Source: Sinorhizobium fredii NGR234 (GTDB taxonomy: Bacteria > Pseudomonadota > Alphaproteobacteria > Rhizobiales > Rhizobiaceae). Taken from it: DNA of 64,000 nt. Below, in pieces: positions 34,398-44,017 of the stretch (positions are counted from its first letter, which is position 1; every line of letters begins with the position of its first letter). The stretch is taken from positions 2,046,001-2,110,000 of the forward strand of contig NC_012586.1 of the NCBI RefSeq assembly GCF_000018545.1. The letters are read 5' to 3'. The notes under the pieces were generated by a model. It was given only the letters and a program-made list of their open reading frames with translations. It searched no databases and was not told the DNA's origin. The position numbers and the translations under genes are program-made.

Positions 34398-35678
34398 ATG
34401 ACAATCCTGCTCGGATCGATCGCCGACGACTACACGGGCGCCTCCGATCTCGCCAATACGCTGACCAAGAACGGACTCCGGACCGTGCAGACGGTCGGCA
34501 TCCCCGACCCGTCGCTTGTATTGCCGGATGTCGATGCGGTCGTCGTCTCCCTGAAGATCCGCTCTGTCGCCGCCGAGGAGGCCGTCGCTGCGGCGAGCAA
34601 GGCGGAGCGGTGGTTGCGCGATCGCGGCGCGGCCCATGTGCTCTACAAGATCTGTTCGACCTTCGATTCCACCGATCAAGGCAATATCGGTCCGGTGACG
34701 GAGGCGCTCAGTCGAGCCGCCGGCGGCGGCATCGTGCTGGTCACCCCGGCCTTTCCGGAAACCGGCCGGACGGTCTATCTCGGCCATCTCTTCGTCAATG
34801 GCCAGCCGCTCAACGAAAGCCCGCTCAAGGATCACCCGCTCAACCCGATGCACGACGCCAATCTGGTGCGCGTCATGGCTCGGCAGTCGAAGGGAAGCGT
34901 CGGCCTCGTCGACCTGCCAACCGTGGCAGCCGGACCTGAGGCAGTCAGGGCGCGGCTCGATGCCTTGCGCGCCGAGGGCGTGGCCGCGGCGATCGCCGAT
35001 GCGACTTCAGAGCGCGATCTCGAAACGCTCGGCGAAGTGGCGTTGCAGACGCCGGTGTCGACCGGCGCCTCCGGCCTCGGACTCGGCCTGGCGCGCGCCA
35101 TCGCATGCTCCGGTCGCGCCGCTGCGGCAAGAGCCGACACGTCGGATGCTGTCCGACCGGTCGGTGGCCTTGCCGCGATCGTCGCCGGCAGTTGCTCGGC
35201 GGCGACGCTGCGGCAGCTCGAGGTGGCCGAACGGTCGATGCCGGTGCTGCGGCTCGACACCGAGAGATTGCTCAAGGGATTCGACGCGATTTCCGCGGCG
35301 ATTGCCTGGGCCGGCGAGCGGATTTCCGCGGGCCCGGTCGTCATTGCCGCAAGCGCCTCGCCCGATGTGGTTTCACGCCTGCAATCCCAATACGGTCGCG
35401 AGGCATCCGGCCACGCCATCGAAACCGCGACCGCGACGATCGCCGGCGAACTGGTGGCGCGCGGCGTCAAGCGCCTCGTCGTCGCCGGCGGCGAGACGTC
35501 AGGCGCGACCGTCGACAGGCTCGCTATCCCCGCCTTCCTGATCGGCCCCGAGATCGCCCCCGGCGTGCCGGTGCTTCGCACCGTCGGCAACGCCCAGGGC
35601 GACATGCTGCTGGCGCTGAAATCGGGGAACTTCGGAGGCGAAGACTTCTTCAGCGCGGCGTTGGCGATGATGGGCTGA
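34398..35678 (+). CDS. otnK: 3-oxo-tetronate kinase (DUF1537 family)
   Basis: A 426-residue four-carbon acid sugar kinase. The N-terminal domain has IADDYTGASDLANTL and TPAFPETGRTVYLGH; the nucleotide-binding C-terminal domain contains GGETSGATVDRL and GNAQGDMLLALKSGNFG. It phosphorylates 3-oxo-tetronate at C4, giving the OtnC substrate. It starts three bases after the otnI stop. The IS element lies about 30 bases downstream, beyond the pathway. Confidence 0.88.
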   Translation: MTILLGSIADDYTGASDLANTLTKNGLRTVQTVGIPDPSLVLPDVDAVVVSLKIRSVAAEEAVAAASKAERWLRDRGAAHVLYKICSTFDSTDQGNIGPVTEALSRAAGGGIVLVTPAFPETGRTVYLGHLFVNGQPLNESPLKDHPLNPMHDANLVRVMARQSKGSVGLVDLPTVAAGPEAVRARLDALRAEGVAAAIADATSERDLETLGEVALQTPVSTGASGLGLGLARAIACSGRAAAARADTSDAVRPVGGLAAIVAGSCSAATLRQLEVAERSMPVLRLDTERLLKGFDAISAAIAWAGERISAGPVVIAASASPDVVSRLQSQYGREASGHAIETATATIAGELVARGVKRLVVAGGETSGATVDRLAIPAFLIGPEIAPGVPVLRTVGNAQGDMLLALKSGNFGGEDFFSAALAMMG

Positions 35679-35708
35679 AGGTCAAAACCAGAGCACGTCA
35701 ACGATTGC

Positions 35709-37386
35709 CCCTCTCCTCGAGTTTAACCCGACGACTAGCCTGAATATCTCAAAGTAAGAGGTGCATCGGGCCCGCGAATCTGAGAAACTTCTTTTGCTAC
35801 AAAGGGTTATCAGATTCGTTGAGGGGGTCCGATGCAAACACACTGTATCGCCGAGCAGCTCGAATTTGAAGGCTTCGACGGTCACAAAGTGGTCGCTGGT
35901 TTCGACGGCGGAGCGATCACCTCGGATGCCGGCGCCCTGCTGCTTCGCCATGTCGATGGGATCATCGGACTGTTCGACCGGGTGGCCGCTTGCTTCGTTG
36001 ATGACCGCGATCCGACGTGCACGGTCCACAGCGTGCGCACGCTGGTCGGGCAGCGCGTTGCGGCGATCGCGCTGGGCTACGAGGATGTCGATGACCACGA
36101 CAGGCTGCGCCACGACCCGGTGCTCGCGCTTCTGTCGGAGCGGCTGACGCCGAAGCGGCAAGACTGTGCGGTGCTTGCCGGCAAATCCACCTTGAACCGG
36201 CTGGAGCACGGCCGTCTCGGCCAGCCGACGCGCTATCACAAGATCGCTTACGACAGGCAAGCGCTGGAAGCGCTGTTCATCGAGCTGTTCCTGGACGCGC
36301 ACGACAGCCCGCCTGAGGAAATCGTGCTCGATCTCGACGCCACCGATGATCCGCTGCACGGTCACCAGGAGGGTCGGTTCTTTCACGGCTATTACAACTG
36401 CTATTGCTATCTGCCGCTGTACATCTTCTGCGGCCGCCACCTGCTTTCGGCCAAGCTACGGCGTTCGAACATCGACGCCAGCGCAGGCTCGGTCGCCGAA
36501 ATCGATCGTATCATCGGGCAGATCCGCCAAAGCTGGCCAAACGTGCGCATCATCCTGCGCGCCGATTCCGGCTTCGCCCGCGACGAACTGATGGACTGGT
36601 GCGAGACCAACAAGGTCGACTATGTCTTTGGCCTTGCTCGCAACCCGCGGCTGGAAAGGCAAATCGCGCCGGCCATGGAGGAAGCAAGCCTGTTATCCCA
36701 GGCAAGCGCCCAGGCGACCCGCGTCTTCCGCGACTTCCTGTGGTCGACCAAGGACAGCTGGACACGACGACGGCGGGTCGTTGGAAAAGCGGAATGGACG
36801 CTGCTGGGCGCCAATCCGCGCTTCATCGTCACCTCCCTTAAGCCAGAGCGCTGGGCGGCACAGACGCTTTACGAGGATCTCTACTGCGCCCGCGGTGACA
36901 TGGAGAACCGCATCAAAGAATGCCAGCTCGATCTCTACGCCGACCGCACCAGCGCCCACACCATGCACGCCAATCAACTGCGCCTCTGGTTCGCCTCGTT
37001 GGCCTACGTGCTGATCTGCGCCCTGCGCCGCCTTGGCCTTGCCCATACGCGGCTCGCCGAGGCGACCTGCGGCACCATCCGGCTGAAGCTGTTAAAGATC
37101 GGCGCCCAGGTCCGCGTCTCGGTGCGTCGCATCAAAATCGCGATGGCATCCGCCTGTCCCTATGCCGACGAATTTGCACTGGCACACGCCCGAATACGTG
37201 CCGCGGCCCGCTGATGCCGCCGGCCTGAAACCCTTCCGCAACCAGAACAGGAGACATCGCCGAACCCAGACCCGCCGCTCACAGTGGCGCCGACTCCGTT
37301 CGTCTTCGAAGCCGGAGCGCCAAACAGGCGTCCCGGCGGGCCGAGTTGCGCCACCGGCGCTAAAGGCGGTGAGAGAAGCGGGCTAG
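35709..37386 (+). mobile_element. IS1380-family insertion sequence, ends approximate
   Basis: The transposase gene is complete. A left-end candidate is CCTCTCCTCGAGTTTAACCC near 35709. The inner part of that end, CTAGCCTGAATATCTCA (35735-35751), is matched in inverted orientation at 37370-37386 with about 13 of 17 positions, but the outer bases of the right end are absent and palindromic-repeat sequence follows directly. I could not identify a target duplication, so both ends are provisional. Confidence 0.55.
35832..37214 (+). CDS. IS1380-family transposase
   Basis: A 460-residue DDE transposase of the IS1380 group. The N-terminal FDGGAITSDAGALLL and HDRLRHDP motifs, the catalytic region around IILRADSGFARDELM and the C-terminal YCARGDMENRIKECQLD segment are all present, with no frameshift or stop. 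The protein looks functional. It is in the same orientation as otnK but is a separate unit, with a GAGGGGGTCCG before the ATG. Confidence 0.92.
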   Translation: MQTHCIAEQLEFEGFDGHKVVAGFDGGAITSDAGALLLRHVDGIIGLFDRVAACFVDDRDPTCTVHSVRTLVGQRVAAIALGYEDVDDHDRLRHDPVLALLSERLTPKRQDCAVLAGKSTLNRLEHGRLGQPTRYHKIAYDRQALEALFIELFLDAHDSPPEEIVLDLDATDDPLHGHQEGRFFHGYYNCYCYLPLYIFCGRHLLSAKLRRSNIDASAGSVAEIDRIIGQIRQSWPNVRIILRADSGFARDELMDWCETNKVDYVFGLARNPRLERQIAPAMEEASLLSQASAQATRVFRDFLWSTKDSWTRRRRVVGKAEWTLLGANPRFIVTSLKPERWAAQTLYEDLYCARGDMENRIKECQLDLYADRTSAHTMHANQLRLWFASLAYVLICALRRLGLAHTRLAEATCGTIRLKLLKIGAQVRVSVRRIKIAMASACPYADEFALAHARIRAAAR

Positions 37387-37387
37387 C

Positions 37388-37493
37388 CCTCTCCCCGCAG
37401 GCGACGCAGGCGGGGAGAGGGACTTAGGTTGGCGCCGCGAGTCTCCTTCGCCCCGCTTGCGGGGAGAAGGTGGCCGGCAGGCCGAATGAGGGG
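37388..37493. repeat. Palindromic intergenic repeat, copies near 29.2 kb
   Basis: A hairpin with 11-base arms (CCTCTCCCCGC/GCGGGGAGAGG, 37388-37398 and 37410-37420) is followed by 37445-37493, which matches the right-hand repeat at 29287-29332 in the same orientation apart from a few bases (CCTTCGCCCCGCTTGCGGGG, then ATGAGGGG). This is a third copy of a rhizobial palindromic element, lying against the IS right side. Confidence 0.68.
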
Positions 37494-37511
37494 CGGCCAC
37501 TGGAGAAAAGC

Positions 37512-38450
37512 TCACTCCTTCGGCAGTTGGCGCAAGCCCCACTCGCTTTTCGGAATTGCACCGCCGATGGCGAAGCTGAAGGAGGCGACCGACGTCGTCT
37601 CCGAGTTGACTTCGCATTTGAAGTCGATGCCGTACCATTTCCCCCGGCTGCGATAGGCGCCACCGTTGGCGCTGAGGCCGGAAGCCGAAACCATCCCGCC
37701 GACGGGACCGAACGGGACCAGCATGTCCGGGAAAGCATCGGGCCTTGCTCGGCGCACCTGTTCCAACGCCTCGATCGTGCAGAGCTGCACGATGCGCCGC
37801 TTCGGCGGCAGCCTGCCGATTGCCTGTTTGACCCGTGGATCGGACAGGGCGTCCCGCGAATAGAGTTGTTTCGCTTCCACCAACTCGCTTGACTGCTGGT
37901 CCGCGGCCGCCTCCGCCGGCTCCTGGGCCACGTCCGCCTTGGCTTCCTCTGCCACGGGCTTCTCCTTGGGAACAGGCGCATTTTGCGGCGTCGGCTCGGC
38001 ATCCCCCGCCTTGCTCACCGCGTCTTCGCCCTCGACCCGCAACTCGGCCAGTGCCTTGCTTGCTTCGGCCGGCTTGTCGGCGCTCTCCGTCTTTGCCGGG
38101 GCGGGCTTTGCTTGCGCATCGGGTGATTTCGGTTTGTCGGTCCGGCTTGGCCCGGCAGGCGGCAATTGCGGCTGTGGCGGCTTTTCCCTGTCGACCTCAG
38201 CCGAAGCAGATTCGAAGACCTGCGGCGGCGATCGGGAAGGCTCGGGCTTTGCCTCCTTCGGCTTGTCTTGCGGCTTCGGCTCAGGCTTCGGCGGCGAAAC
38301 GAGCGCGACATTGATGCTCTCATCCTTTGCCGGCGGAGCGTGCTCGGGCAGCCGAACCAGCAAGATGAACGCCAGCGCCAGATGCAGGGCGACCGAGGTC
38401 GGCATGCCCCACCCGGTATCCCCCCACATTTTCCTCGCCGACTGCAGCAT
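37512..38450 (-). CDS. DUF930 domain protein with TM anchor and Pro/Lys-rich linker
   Basis: A 312-residue protein. One N-terminal hydrophobic helix (about residues 17-33) is followed by a long proline, lysine and glutamate-rich linker (about 45-190, TonB-like in composition) and a compact C-terminal domain of the DUF930 type (about 195-310; LYSRDALSDPRVKQAIGRL, LCTIEALEQVRR). This suggests a membrane-anchored periplasmic domain held away from the membrane. The family is widespread in rhizobia and its function is unknown. It lies 80 bases downstream of allA and need not belong to that pathway. Confidence 0.72.
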   Translation of the reverse strand: MLQSARKMWGDTGWGMPTSVALHLALAFILLVRLPEHAPPAKDESINVALVSPPKPEPKPQDKPKEAKPEPSRSPPQVFESASAEVDREKPPQPQLPPAGPSRTDKPKSPDAQAKPAPAKTESADKPAEASKALAELRVEGEDAVSKAGDAEPTPQNAPVPKEKPVAEEAKADVAQEPAEAAADQQSSELVEAKQLYSRDALSDPRVKQAIGRLPPKRRIVQLCTIEALEQVRRARPDAFPDMLVPFGPVGGMVSASGLSANGGAYRSRGKWYGIDFKCEVNSETTSVASFSFAIGGAIPKSEWGLRQLPKE

Positions 38451-38530
38451 TGCTCAATAGATCACGGACTCGATGGCCCGAAACTAAGAGCTCGATGGCC
38501 TCGCAACAAGGGCGGAAGCCACAATGTCGG

Positions 38531-39022
38531 TCAGACGTATTCGACGCGATACGGTATGTCGAAGAAATGTTCCTCCAGATTGCAGCCTTCGCCGCCGCGA
38601 TCGACGACGACGAAATCGGATACGCCATTGAGCGGCGTCAGGATGCCGTGCCAGACATTGCGGGCGATGTTGACGCCCTGGCCGGGCGCGGTCTCGAAGG
38701 CGATCGGCTCGCCCGGTCTGCCGTCCTCATCCGGCGCGACGACGACAAGGAAGGCGTTCTCCGTCAGCGGCACGAACGCCTGGCTGCCGAGCGGATGGCG
38801 CTCCACCATCTTGAGCGGCAGCGGAATTTCGTAAGGTTCGCCGCGCAGCAGGCTGATCAGGGCGCGCCCCGCGGGCCCCGTCGTCTCGACCGTCGCGAGG
38901 TCGTGGTAGCGGACGCATTTGCCGGCGTTGATGGGGAAGCTTTTTGCCTCGTCGAGTTCGATCACGTCGCCGAAGGGGGCGAATTCGACCCGCGACAGGG
39001 GCCGGATCGGCAGGGATTTCAT
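38531..39022 (-). CDS. allA: Ureidoglycolate lyase
   Basis: A 163-residue cupin-fold enzyme of the AllA family that splits ureidoglycolate into glyoxylate and urea. Characteristic segments are IRPLSRVEFAPFGDVIE, ALISLLRGEPYEIPL, ERHPLGSQAFVPL and the metal/substrate region GVNIARNVWHGIL. The length is typical. It supplies glyoxylate to the Gcl pathway encoded immediately upstream on the same strand. AAGGAAACCCG precedes the ATG. Confidence 0.9.
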   Translation of the reverse strand: MKSLPIRPLSRVEFAPFGDVIELDEAKSFPINAGKCVRYHDLATVETTGPAGRALISLLRGEPYEIPLPLKMVERHPLGSQAFVPLTENAFLVVVAPDEDGRPGEPIAFETAPGQGVNIARNVWHGILTPLNGVSDFVVVDRGGEGCNLEEHFFDIPYRVEYV

Positions 39023-39062
39023 CGGGTTTCCTTCCGTCTGTTGGCGTCTGTCCCGGCTACGC

Positions 39063-40331
39063 TTACTGGATCAGCATCGCCCGGAAATCGTTGACGTTCG
39101 TGCCGGTCGGCCCCGGCTTGAAAATGTCGCCGAGCGCATCGAAGGCAGCCCAGCTGTCGTTGCGCTGCAAGAGTGCCGCCGCGTCGAGACGCTGCCCGAG
39201 CAGCCGGGCGATCGTCGTGTCGTCGGCGAAGGCGCCGGCGTTGTCTTCCGAGCCGTCGATACCGTCGGTGTCGGCGGCCAAGGCGGAGATGCCCGAGACG
39301 CCGTCGATGCCGAGCGCGAGCGACAGCAGGAACTCGCTGTTGCGGCCGCCCCTGCCGGCGCCGTTCACCGTCACGGTGGTTTCGCCGCCGGATAGCACGA
39401 CGACGGGCTTGTTGAAGGGACGGCTGCGGTTCGCGACCTCCCGCGCGATCGCGGCGTGAACCAGCCCGACATCGCGTGCCTCGCCTTCGATCGAATCCGA
39501 AAGAATGATCGCCTCGACGCCACCCGCCCGCGCCTCGGCCGCGGCAGCCTCCAGCGAGACGCCGGCCGATGCGATCAGCCGCACTTCGTTTCGGGCAAAG
39601 CACGGATCGTCGGGCCTTGGCGCATCCGCCGCCTCGCTTGCCATCCAAGCCAGGACGCTTTCCGGCAGCGCCAGGCGGTAGCGCTCGACGACCCTCAAGG
39701 CATCGGCGCGCGTACTCTCGTCGGCAATCGTCGGGCCGGAGGCGACAAGTGCCGGATCGTCGCCGGGGACGTCGGAAACGACGAGCGACACGACCCGCGC
39801 CGGATAAGCTGCGGCGGCCAACCGTCCGCCCTTGATGGTCGAGACATGCTTGCGCACGGCATTCATCGCCCGGATCGGCGCTCCCGAGGCCAGCAATGCG
39901 CGGTTGACGGCAATCTCGTCCTCGAGCGACAGCCTTTTCGGCGGCGCCGGCAGCAGCGCCGAACCGCCGCCGCAGATCAGCGCCACAACCAGATCATCCG
40001 GCGTCAAGCCGCTGACCTCGGCGAGCAGACGTTTCGAGGCCCGTAGCCCGCCGCCATCCGGCAAGGGATGCGAGGCCTCAAGCACTTCTATGTGCCTGCA
40101 GGGAACGCCGAAGCCGTAGCGCGTCGCGACGGCACCGCTGATCGGCCCCGGCCACAGCGTTTCGAAGGCCTGCGCCATCTGCGCTGCACCCTTGCCGGCA
40201 CCGATGACGACGGTGCGGCCCTTCGGCCGCTCCGGCAGGTTGGCGGTGAGGACGCGCATCGGATCGGCGGCAGCGACCGCCGAGTCGAACAACGACTCCA
40301 GGAATTGACGCGGATCGGCGATGGCGACCAT
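39063..40331 (-). CDS. Glycerate 2-kinase / hydroxypyruvate reductase (MOFRL family)
   Basis: A 422-residue DUF4147/MOFRL protein, the family of GckA glycerate 2-kinases and TtuD. Motifs are VIGAGKGAAQMAQAFE, ICGGGSALLPAP, VVSDVPGDDP (dead-on for the family) and the C-terminal DTDGIDGSEDNAGAFAD. It should phosphorylate D-glycerate made by GlxR, feeding 2-phosphoglycerate to lower glycolysis. The reductase label is the older name for the same family. The ATG at 40331 follows GGGAGGAAAA. Confidence 0.85.
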   Translation of the reverse strand: MVAIADPRQFLESLFDSAVAAADPMRVLTANLPERPKGRTVVIGAGKGAAQMAQAFETLWPGPISGAVATRYGFGVPCRHIEVLEASHPLPDGGGLRASKRLLAEVSGLTPDDLVVALICGGGSALLPAPPKRLSLEDEIAVNRALLASGAPIRAMNAVRKHVSTIKGGRLAAAAYPARVVSLVVSDVPGDDPALVASGPTIADESTRADALRVVERYRLALPESVLAWMASEAADAPRPDDPCFARNEVRLIASAGVSLEAAAAEARAGGVEAIILSDSIEGEARDVGLVHAAIAREVANRSRPFNKPVVVLSGGETTVTVNGAGRGGRNSEFLLSLALGIDGVSGISALAADTDGIDGSEDNAGAFADDTTIARLLGQRLDAAALLQRNDSWAAFDALGDIFKPGPTGTNVNDFRAMLIQ

Positions 40332-40447
40332 TTTTCCTCCCGTTGGCAAAAGGCCCGGGCGACGGCTCCTCCTTCCGCCGCCCGGTTGCATGATTGCCGC
40401 AGTGGATGGGGACGCCCGCCCGGCCGATCATGCGGATCTTCGAAGCT

Positions 40448-41332
40448 TTAAGCGACCTCGTGGTTCGCCATGCGCTCGAGCGCCCGGACCAGACCGGAAT
40501 GGTCGAGCCCGCTGTCGCCATTGGCGGCGCAGTTGTTGAAGAGCTCCTGCGTCGCCGCCGTGTTCGGCAGCGAGATGCCGAGGCTCTTCGCCCCTTGCAG
40601 CGCCAGGTTCAGGTCCTTCTGGTGCAGCGAGATGCGGAAGCCCGGCTCGAAGGTGCGCTTGATCATCCGCTCGCCGTGAACCTCGAGAATGCGTGAGGAG
40701 GCAAAGCCGCCCATCAGCGCCTCGCGGACGCGGGCCGGATCGGCGCCCGCCTTCGAGGCGAAGACCAGCGCCTCGGATACCGCCTCGATCGTCAGCGCGA
40801 CGATGATCTGGTTGGCAACCTTGGTGACCTGACCGTCGCCGCAATCGCCGACGAGCGTGATGTTCTTGCCCATCAGCTTGAAGAGCGGCAAGGCGCGCTC
40901 GAAGGAGCCCGGCGTGCCGCCGGCCATGATGCTGAGCGTGGCATTCTTCGCCCCGACCTCGCCGCCGGAAACCGGCGCGTCGATGTATTCGGCGCCCGTT
41001 TGGCGGATCTTTCTGGCGAACTCCTTCGTCTCGATCGGCGAGATCGAGCTCATGTCGATGACCAGCTTGCCCTTGCCGAGACCCAGAGAGACGCCGTTCT
41101 CGCCGAAGAGAACGTCCTTCACTTCCGGCGTGTCCGGCAGCATCAGGATGACAATGTCGACGGTCTCGGCCAGCGCCTTCGGCGTCTCGACGAACTGCAG
41201 GCCGTGATCAAGCAGTTCCTGACGCGGCGGGATGGCGAATTTCGAGGTGATGATGGTGTGACCGGCATCCTGCAGGTGGCGCGCCATCGGCGTGCCCATG
41301 ATACCCAGTCCGATAAAACCGATAGATGCCAT
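40448..41332 (-). CDS. glxR: 2-hydroxy-3-oxopropionate (tartronate semialdehyde) reductase
   Basis: A 294-residue beta-hydroxyacid dehydrogenase. The NAD motif is GLGIMGTPMA, the substrate segment DAPVSGGEVGAKNATLSIM, and the catalytic Lys is in VTKVANQIIVAL. In the glyoxylate carboligase pathway it reduces tartronate semialdehyde to D-glycerate. It begins six bases after the hyi stop and precedes the glycerate kinase, which fixes its role among the many paralogues. Closely related genes lie at 32661 and 54524. Confidence 0.88.
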   Translation of the reverse strand: MASIGFIGLGIMGTPMARHLQDAGHTIITSKFAIPPRQELLDHGLQFVETPKALAETVDIVILMLPDTPEVKDVLFGENGVSLGLGKGKLVIDMSSISPIETKEFARKIRQTGAEYIDAPVSGGEVGAKNATLSIMAGGTPGSFERALPLFKLMGKNITLVGDCGDGQVTKVANQIIVALTIEAVSEALVFASKAGADPARVREALMGGFASSRILEVHGERMIKRTFEPGFRISLHQKDLNLALQGAKSLGISLPNTAATQELFNNCAANGDSGLDHSGLVRALERMANHEVA

Positions 41333-41338
41333 TGTGCT

Positions 41339-42154
41339 TTAGCTCCTGATCTTGATGATGTCTGCGGATTGGCTGCGCTTGCGCTCAGCGCCCAGCCAGC
41401 CGAGCCCTTCCGCGGTCGTCGTCAGCGGCTTGTACTCGCAACCGATCCAGCCCGCGTAACCGGCCCCTTCCAACGCGTCGAAGACGAAGGGATAGTTGAT
41501 CTCGCCGGTGCCCGGCTCGTTGCGGCCGGGATTGTCGGCAAGCTGGACATGGGCAATCCGGTCGCAATTGCGTTTGTAAGTGCCGATCAGTTCGCCTTCG
41601 GTGCGCTGCTGGTGGTAGAGATCGTACTGGACGAACAGGTTGTCGCTGCCGACCTCCTCGATGATCGCGGCCGCCTCGCCGACAGTGTTGAGATAGAAGC
41701 CCGGAATGTCGAAGCGGTTGATCGGCTCGATCAACAGGCGGATGCCGTGCTTGCCGAGTTCCGTCGCCGCGAGCTTCAGATTGGCGACGAGCGTGGTGCG
41801 CAGCACGCTGTCCGGCACGCCATCGGGTGTTATGCCGACGAGACAGTTGACCTGTTTGCAGTCGAGCGCCGTCGCATAGTCGATAGCCGTTGCTACCCCC
41901 TTGCGGAATTCGTCGACCCGGTCCGGCAGGATGGCGATGCCGCGCTCGCCGCGCGCCCAGTCGCCGGCCGGCAGGTTGTGAAGTACCTGCGTCAGGCCGT
42001 AGCGCTCGAGGGTGGCGCGGAGCGCCATCTTCTCGAACTCATAGGGAAAGAGATATTCCACGCCTTCGAAACCGGCCTTCGCGGCAAGAGCAAAGCGGTC
42101 GAGGAACGGCGCCTCGTTGAACAGCATGGTCAGGTTTGCCGCAAATCTCGGCAT
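41339..42154 (-). CDS. hyi: Hydroxypyruvate isomerase
   Basis: A 271-residue TIM-barrel isomerase. Metal ligands appear in LLIEPINRFDIP, VQYDLYHQQRTE and GCEYKPLTTT. It interconverts hydroxypyruvate and tartronate semialdehyde. It sits between gcl and glxR in the standard gene order. Its resemblance to OtnI (33618) is strong, so naming depends on context. AAGAGGAGTAACCGC precedes the ATG. Confidence 0.88.
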   Translation of the reverse strand: MPRFAANLTMLFNEAPFLDRFALAAKAGFEGVEYLFPYEFEKMALRATLERYGLTQVLHNLPAGDWARGERGIAILPDRVDEFRKGVATAIDYATALDCKQVNCLVGITPDGVPDSVLRTTLVANLKLAATELGKHGIRLLIEPINRFDIPGFYLNTVGEAAAIIEEVGSDNLFVQYDLYHQQRTEGELIGTYKRNCDRIAHVQLADNPGRNEPGTGEINYPFVFDALEGAGYAGWIGCEYKPLTTTAEGLGWLGAERKRSQSADIIKIRS

Positions 42155-42232
42155 GCGGTTACTCCTCTTGGAAAGGTGAAGCAGGAGGCGGGCGGAAAGA
42201 CGCTCTTTCCATCCCGCGCTCTTTGATGGTTT

Positions 42233-44017
42233 TCAGTCGAGCAGGGCGGCGATCGCGGTCGGCGCGTCCTCGCCGCGTGCGGCAAGCTCCTCGAACTCGA
42301 CCACCGCGTTGATGTCGGCGCCCATGGCGATGTTGGTGACACGCTCGAGGATGAACTCGATGACGACCGGCACCCGGTGTTCCTCCATCAGCGCCTGCGC
42401 CCGCTCGAAGGCATCGGCGAATTCGTTGGGGCTCTTGACGCGGATCGCCTTGCAGCCGAGGCCTTCGGCGACCGCCACGTGGTCGACGCCGTAGCCCTTC
42501 TCCGCGTCGCCGCTCGCATTGATGTTGTCGAAGGCGAGGCTCACCTCGAAATCCATCTCGAAGCCGCGCTGGGCCTGGCGGATCAGGCCGAGATAGGAAT
42601 TGTTGACGACGACATGCAGGTAGGGGAGCTTGTGCTGCGCCCCGACGGCAAGCTCCTCGATCAGGAACTGGAAGTCGTAGTCACCGGAAAGCGCGACGAT
42701 CGGCCGGTTGGGATCGGCGGCGCGGACCCCGAGCGCTGCCGGCAGGGTCCAGCCGAGCGGACCGGCCTGGCCGCAATTGATCCAATTGCGCGGTCGATAG
42801 ACATGCAGGAACTGCGCGCCGGCGATCTGGCTGAGGCCGATGGTCGAAACGAAGCAGGTGTCGCGGCCGAAGGCCTTGTTCATTTCTTCATAGACGCGCT
42901 GCGGTTTCAGCGGCGTCTGGTCGAAATGCGTCTTGCGCAGCATGGTGCGCTTGCGCTCGCGGCACTCATCGGCCCAGGCCGACCAATCGCGCAGCTTGCC
43001 GGCGGTCTTCCATTCGGTCGCGACGTCGAGAAAGAGCTTGAGCGCTGCCGCCGCATCCGAGACGATGCCGAAATCCGGCGCGAAAACGCGGCCGATCTGG
43101 GTCGGCTCGATATCGACATGGATGAATTTGCGACCCTCCGTATAGGTCGGGACGTTGCCGGTGTGGCGGTTGGCCCAGCGGTTGCCGATGCCGAAGACGA
43201 AGTCGGAGGCAAGCAGCGTTGCATTGCCGTAGCGGTGCGAGGTCTGCAGGCCGCACATCCCGGCCATCAGCGGATGGTCGTCGGGGATCGTGCCCCAGCC
43301 CATCAGCGTCGGGATGACCGGAACGCCGGTGATCTCGGCGAATTCGGTGAGGAGATCCGAGGCATCCGCATTGATGATGCCGCCGCCCGCGACGATCAGT
43401 GGCCGCTCCGACGCGTTCAGCATGGCGAGCGCCTTTTCCGCCTGGGCGCGCGTCGCGGCGGGCTTATAAGGCGCCAGCGGCTCGTAGGTCTCCGGATCGA
43501 ATTCGATTTCGGCCAGTTGGACGTCGACCGGCAGGTCGATCAGCACCGGGCCGGGACGACCCGAGCGCATCAGGTGGAACGCCTTCTGGAAGACGAAGGG
43601 GACGAGCGCCGGCTCCATGACCGTGACCGCCCACTTCGTGACCGGCCCGGCGATCGCCGCGATGTCGACGGCCTGGAAATCCTCCTTGTCGAGGCGGGCG
43701 CGCGGCGCCTGGCCGGTGATGCAGAGGATCGGGATCGAATCGGCCGAGGCCGAGTAGAGGCCGGTGATCATGTCGGTGCCGGCCGGGCCTGACGTACCGA
43801 TGCAGATGCCAATATTGCCGTGCTTTGCCCGCGTATAGCCCTCCGCCATATGCGAGGCGCCTTCGACATGTCGGGCAAGGACATGGCGGATCGATCCGCG
43901 CGCCCGGAGTGCCGAATAGAGCGGATTGATCGCCGCACCCGGAACGCCGAAAGCGCAATCCACCCCCTCCTTTTCCAGAACATGAACCGCTGCATCGACA
44001 GCACGCATCTTGGCCAT
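42233..44017 (-). CDS. gcl: Glyoxylate carboligase
   Basis: A 594-residue thiamine diphosphate enzyme that joins two glyoxylates to tartronate semialdehyde with release of CO2. The decisive residue is Val51 in [13 protein letters not shown], where other enzymes of the family have the catalytic Glu; this replacement is a hallmark of Gcl. The thiamine motif runs from about [14 protein letters not shown] to [13 protein letters not shown]. Length matches E. coli Gcl. The ATG at 44017 has AGGAGGAGTTCTC before it; in-frame sequence upstream is promoter. Confidence 0.93.
   Translation of the reverse strand: MAKMRAVDAAVHVLEKEGVDCAFGVPGAAINPLYSALRARGSIRHVLARHVEGASHMAEGYTRAKHGNIGICIGTSGPAGTDMITGLYSASADSIPILCITGQAPRARLDKEDFQAVDIAAIAGPVTKWAVTVMEPALVPFVFQKAFHLMRSGRPGPVLIDLPVDVQLAEIEFDPETYEPLAPYKPAATRAQAEKALAMLNASERPLIVAGGGIINADASDLLTEFAEITGVPVIPTLMGWGTIPDDHPLMAGMCGLQTSHRYGNATLLASDFVFGIGNRWANRHTGNVPTYTEGRKFIHVDIEPTQIGRVFAPDFGIVSDAAAALKLFLDVATEWKTAGKLRDWSAWADECRERKRTMLRKTHFDQTPLKPQRVYEEMNKAFGRDTCFVSTIGLSQIAGAQFLHVYRPRNWINCGQAGPLGWTLPAALGVRAADPNRPIVALSGDYDFQFLIEELAVGAQHKLPYLHVVVNNSYLGLIRQAQRGFEMDFEVSLAFDNINASGDAEKGYGVDHVAVAEGLGCKAIRVKSPNEFADAFERAQALMEEHRVPVVIEFILERVTNIAMGADINAVVEFEELAARGEDAPTAIAALLD

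Noticed and set aside
42377..43792. A 471-codon plus-strand frame inside gcl
   Set aside because: Antisense to gcl, whose Val51 and thiamine motifs are conclusive.
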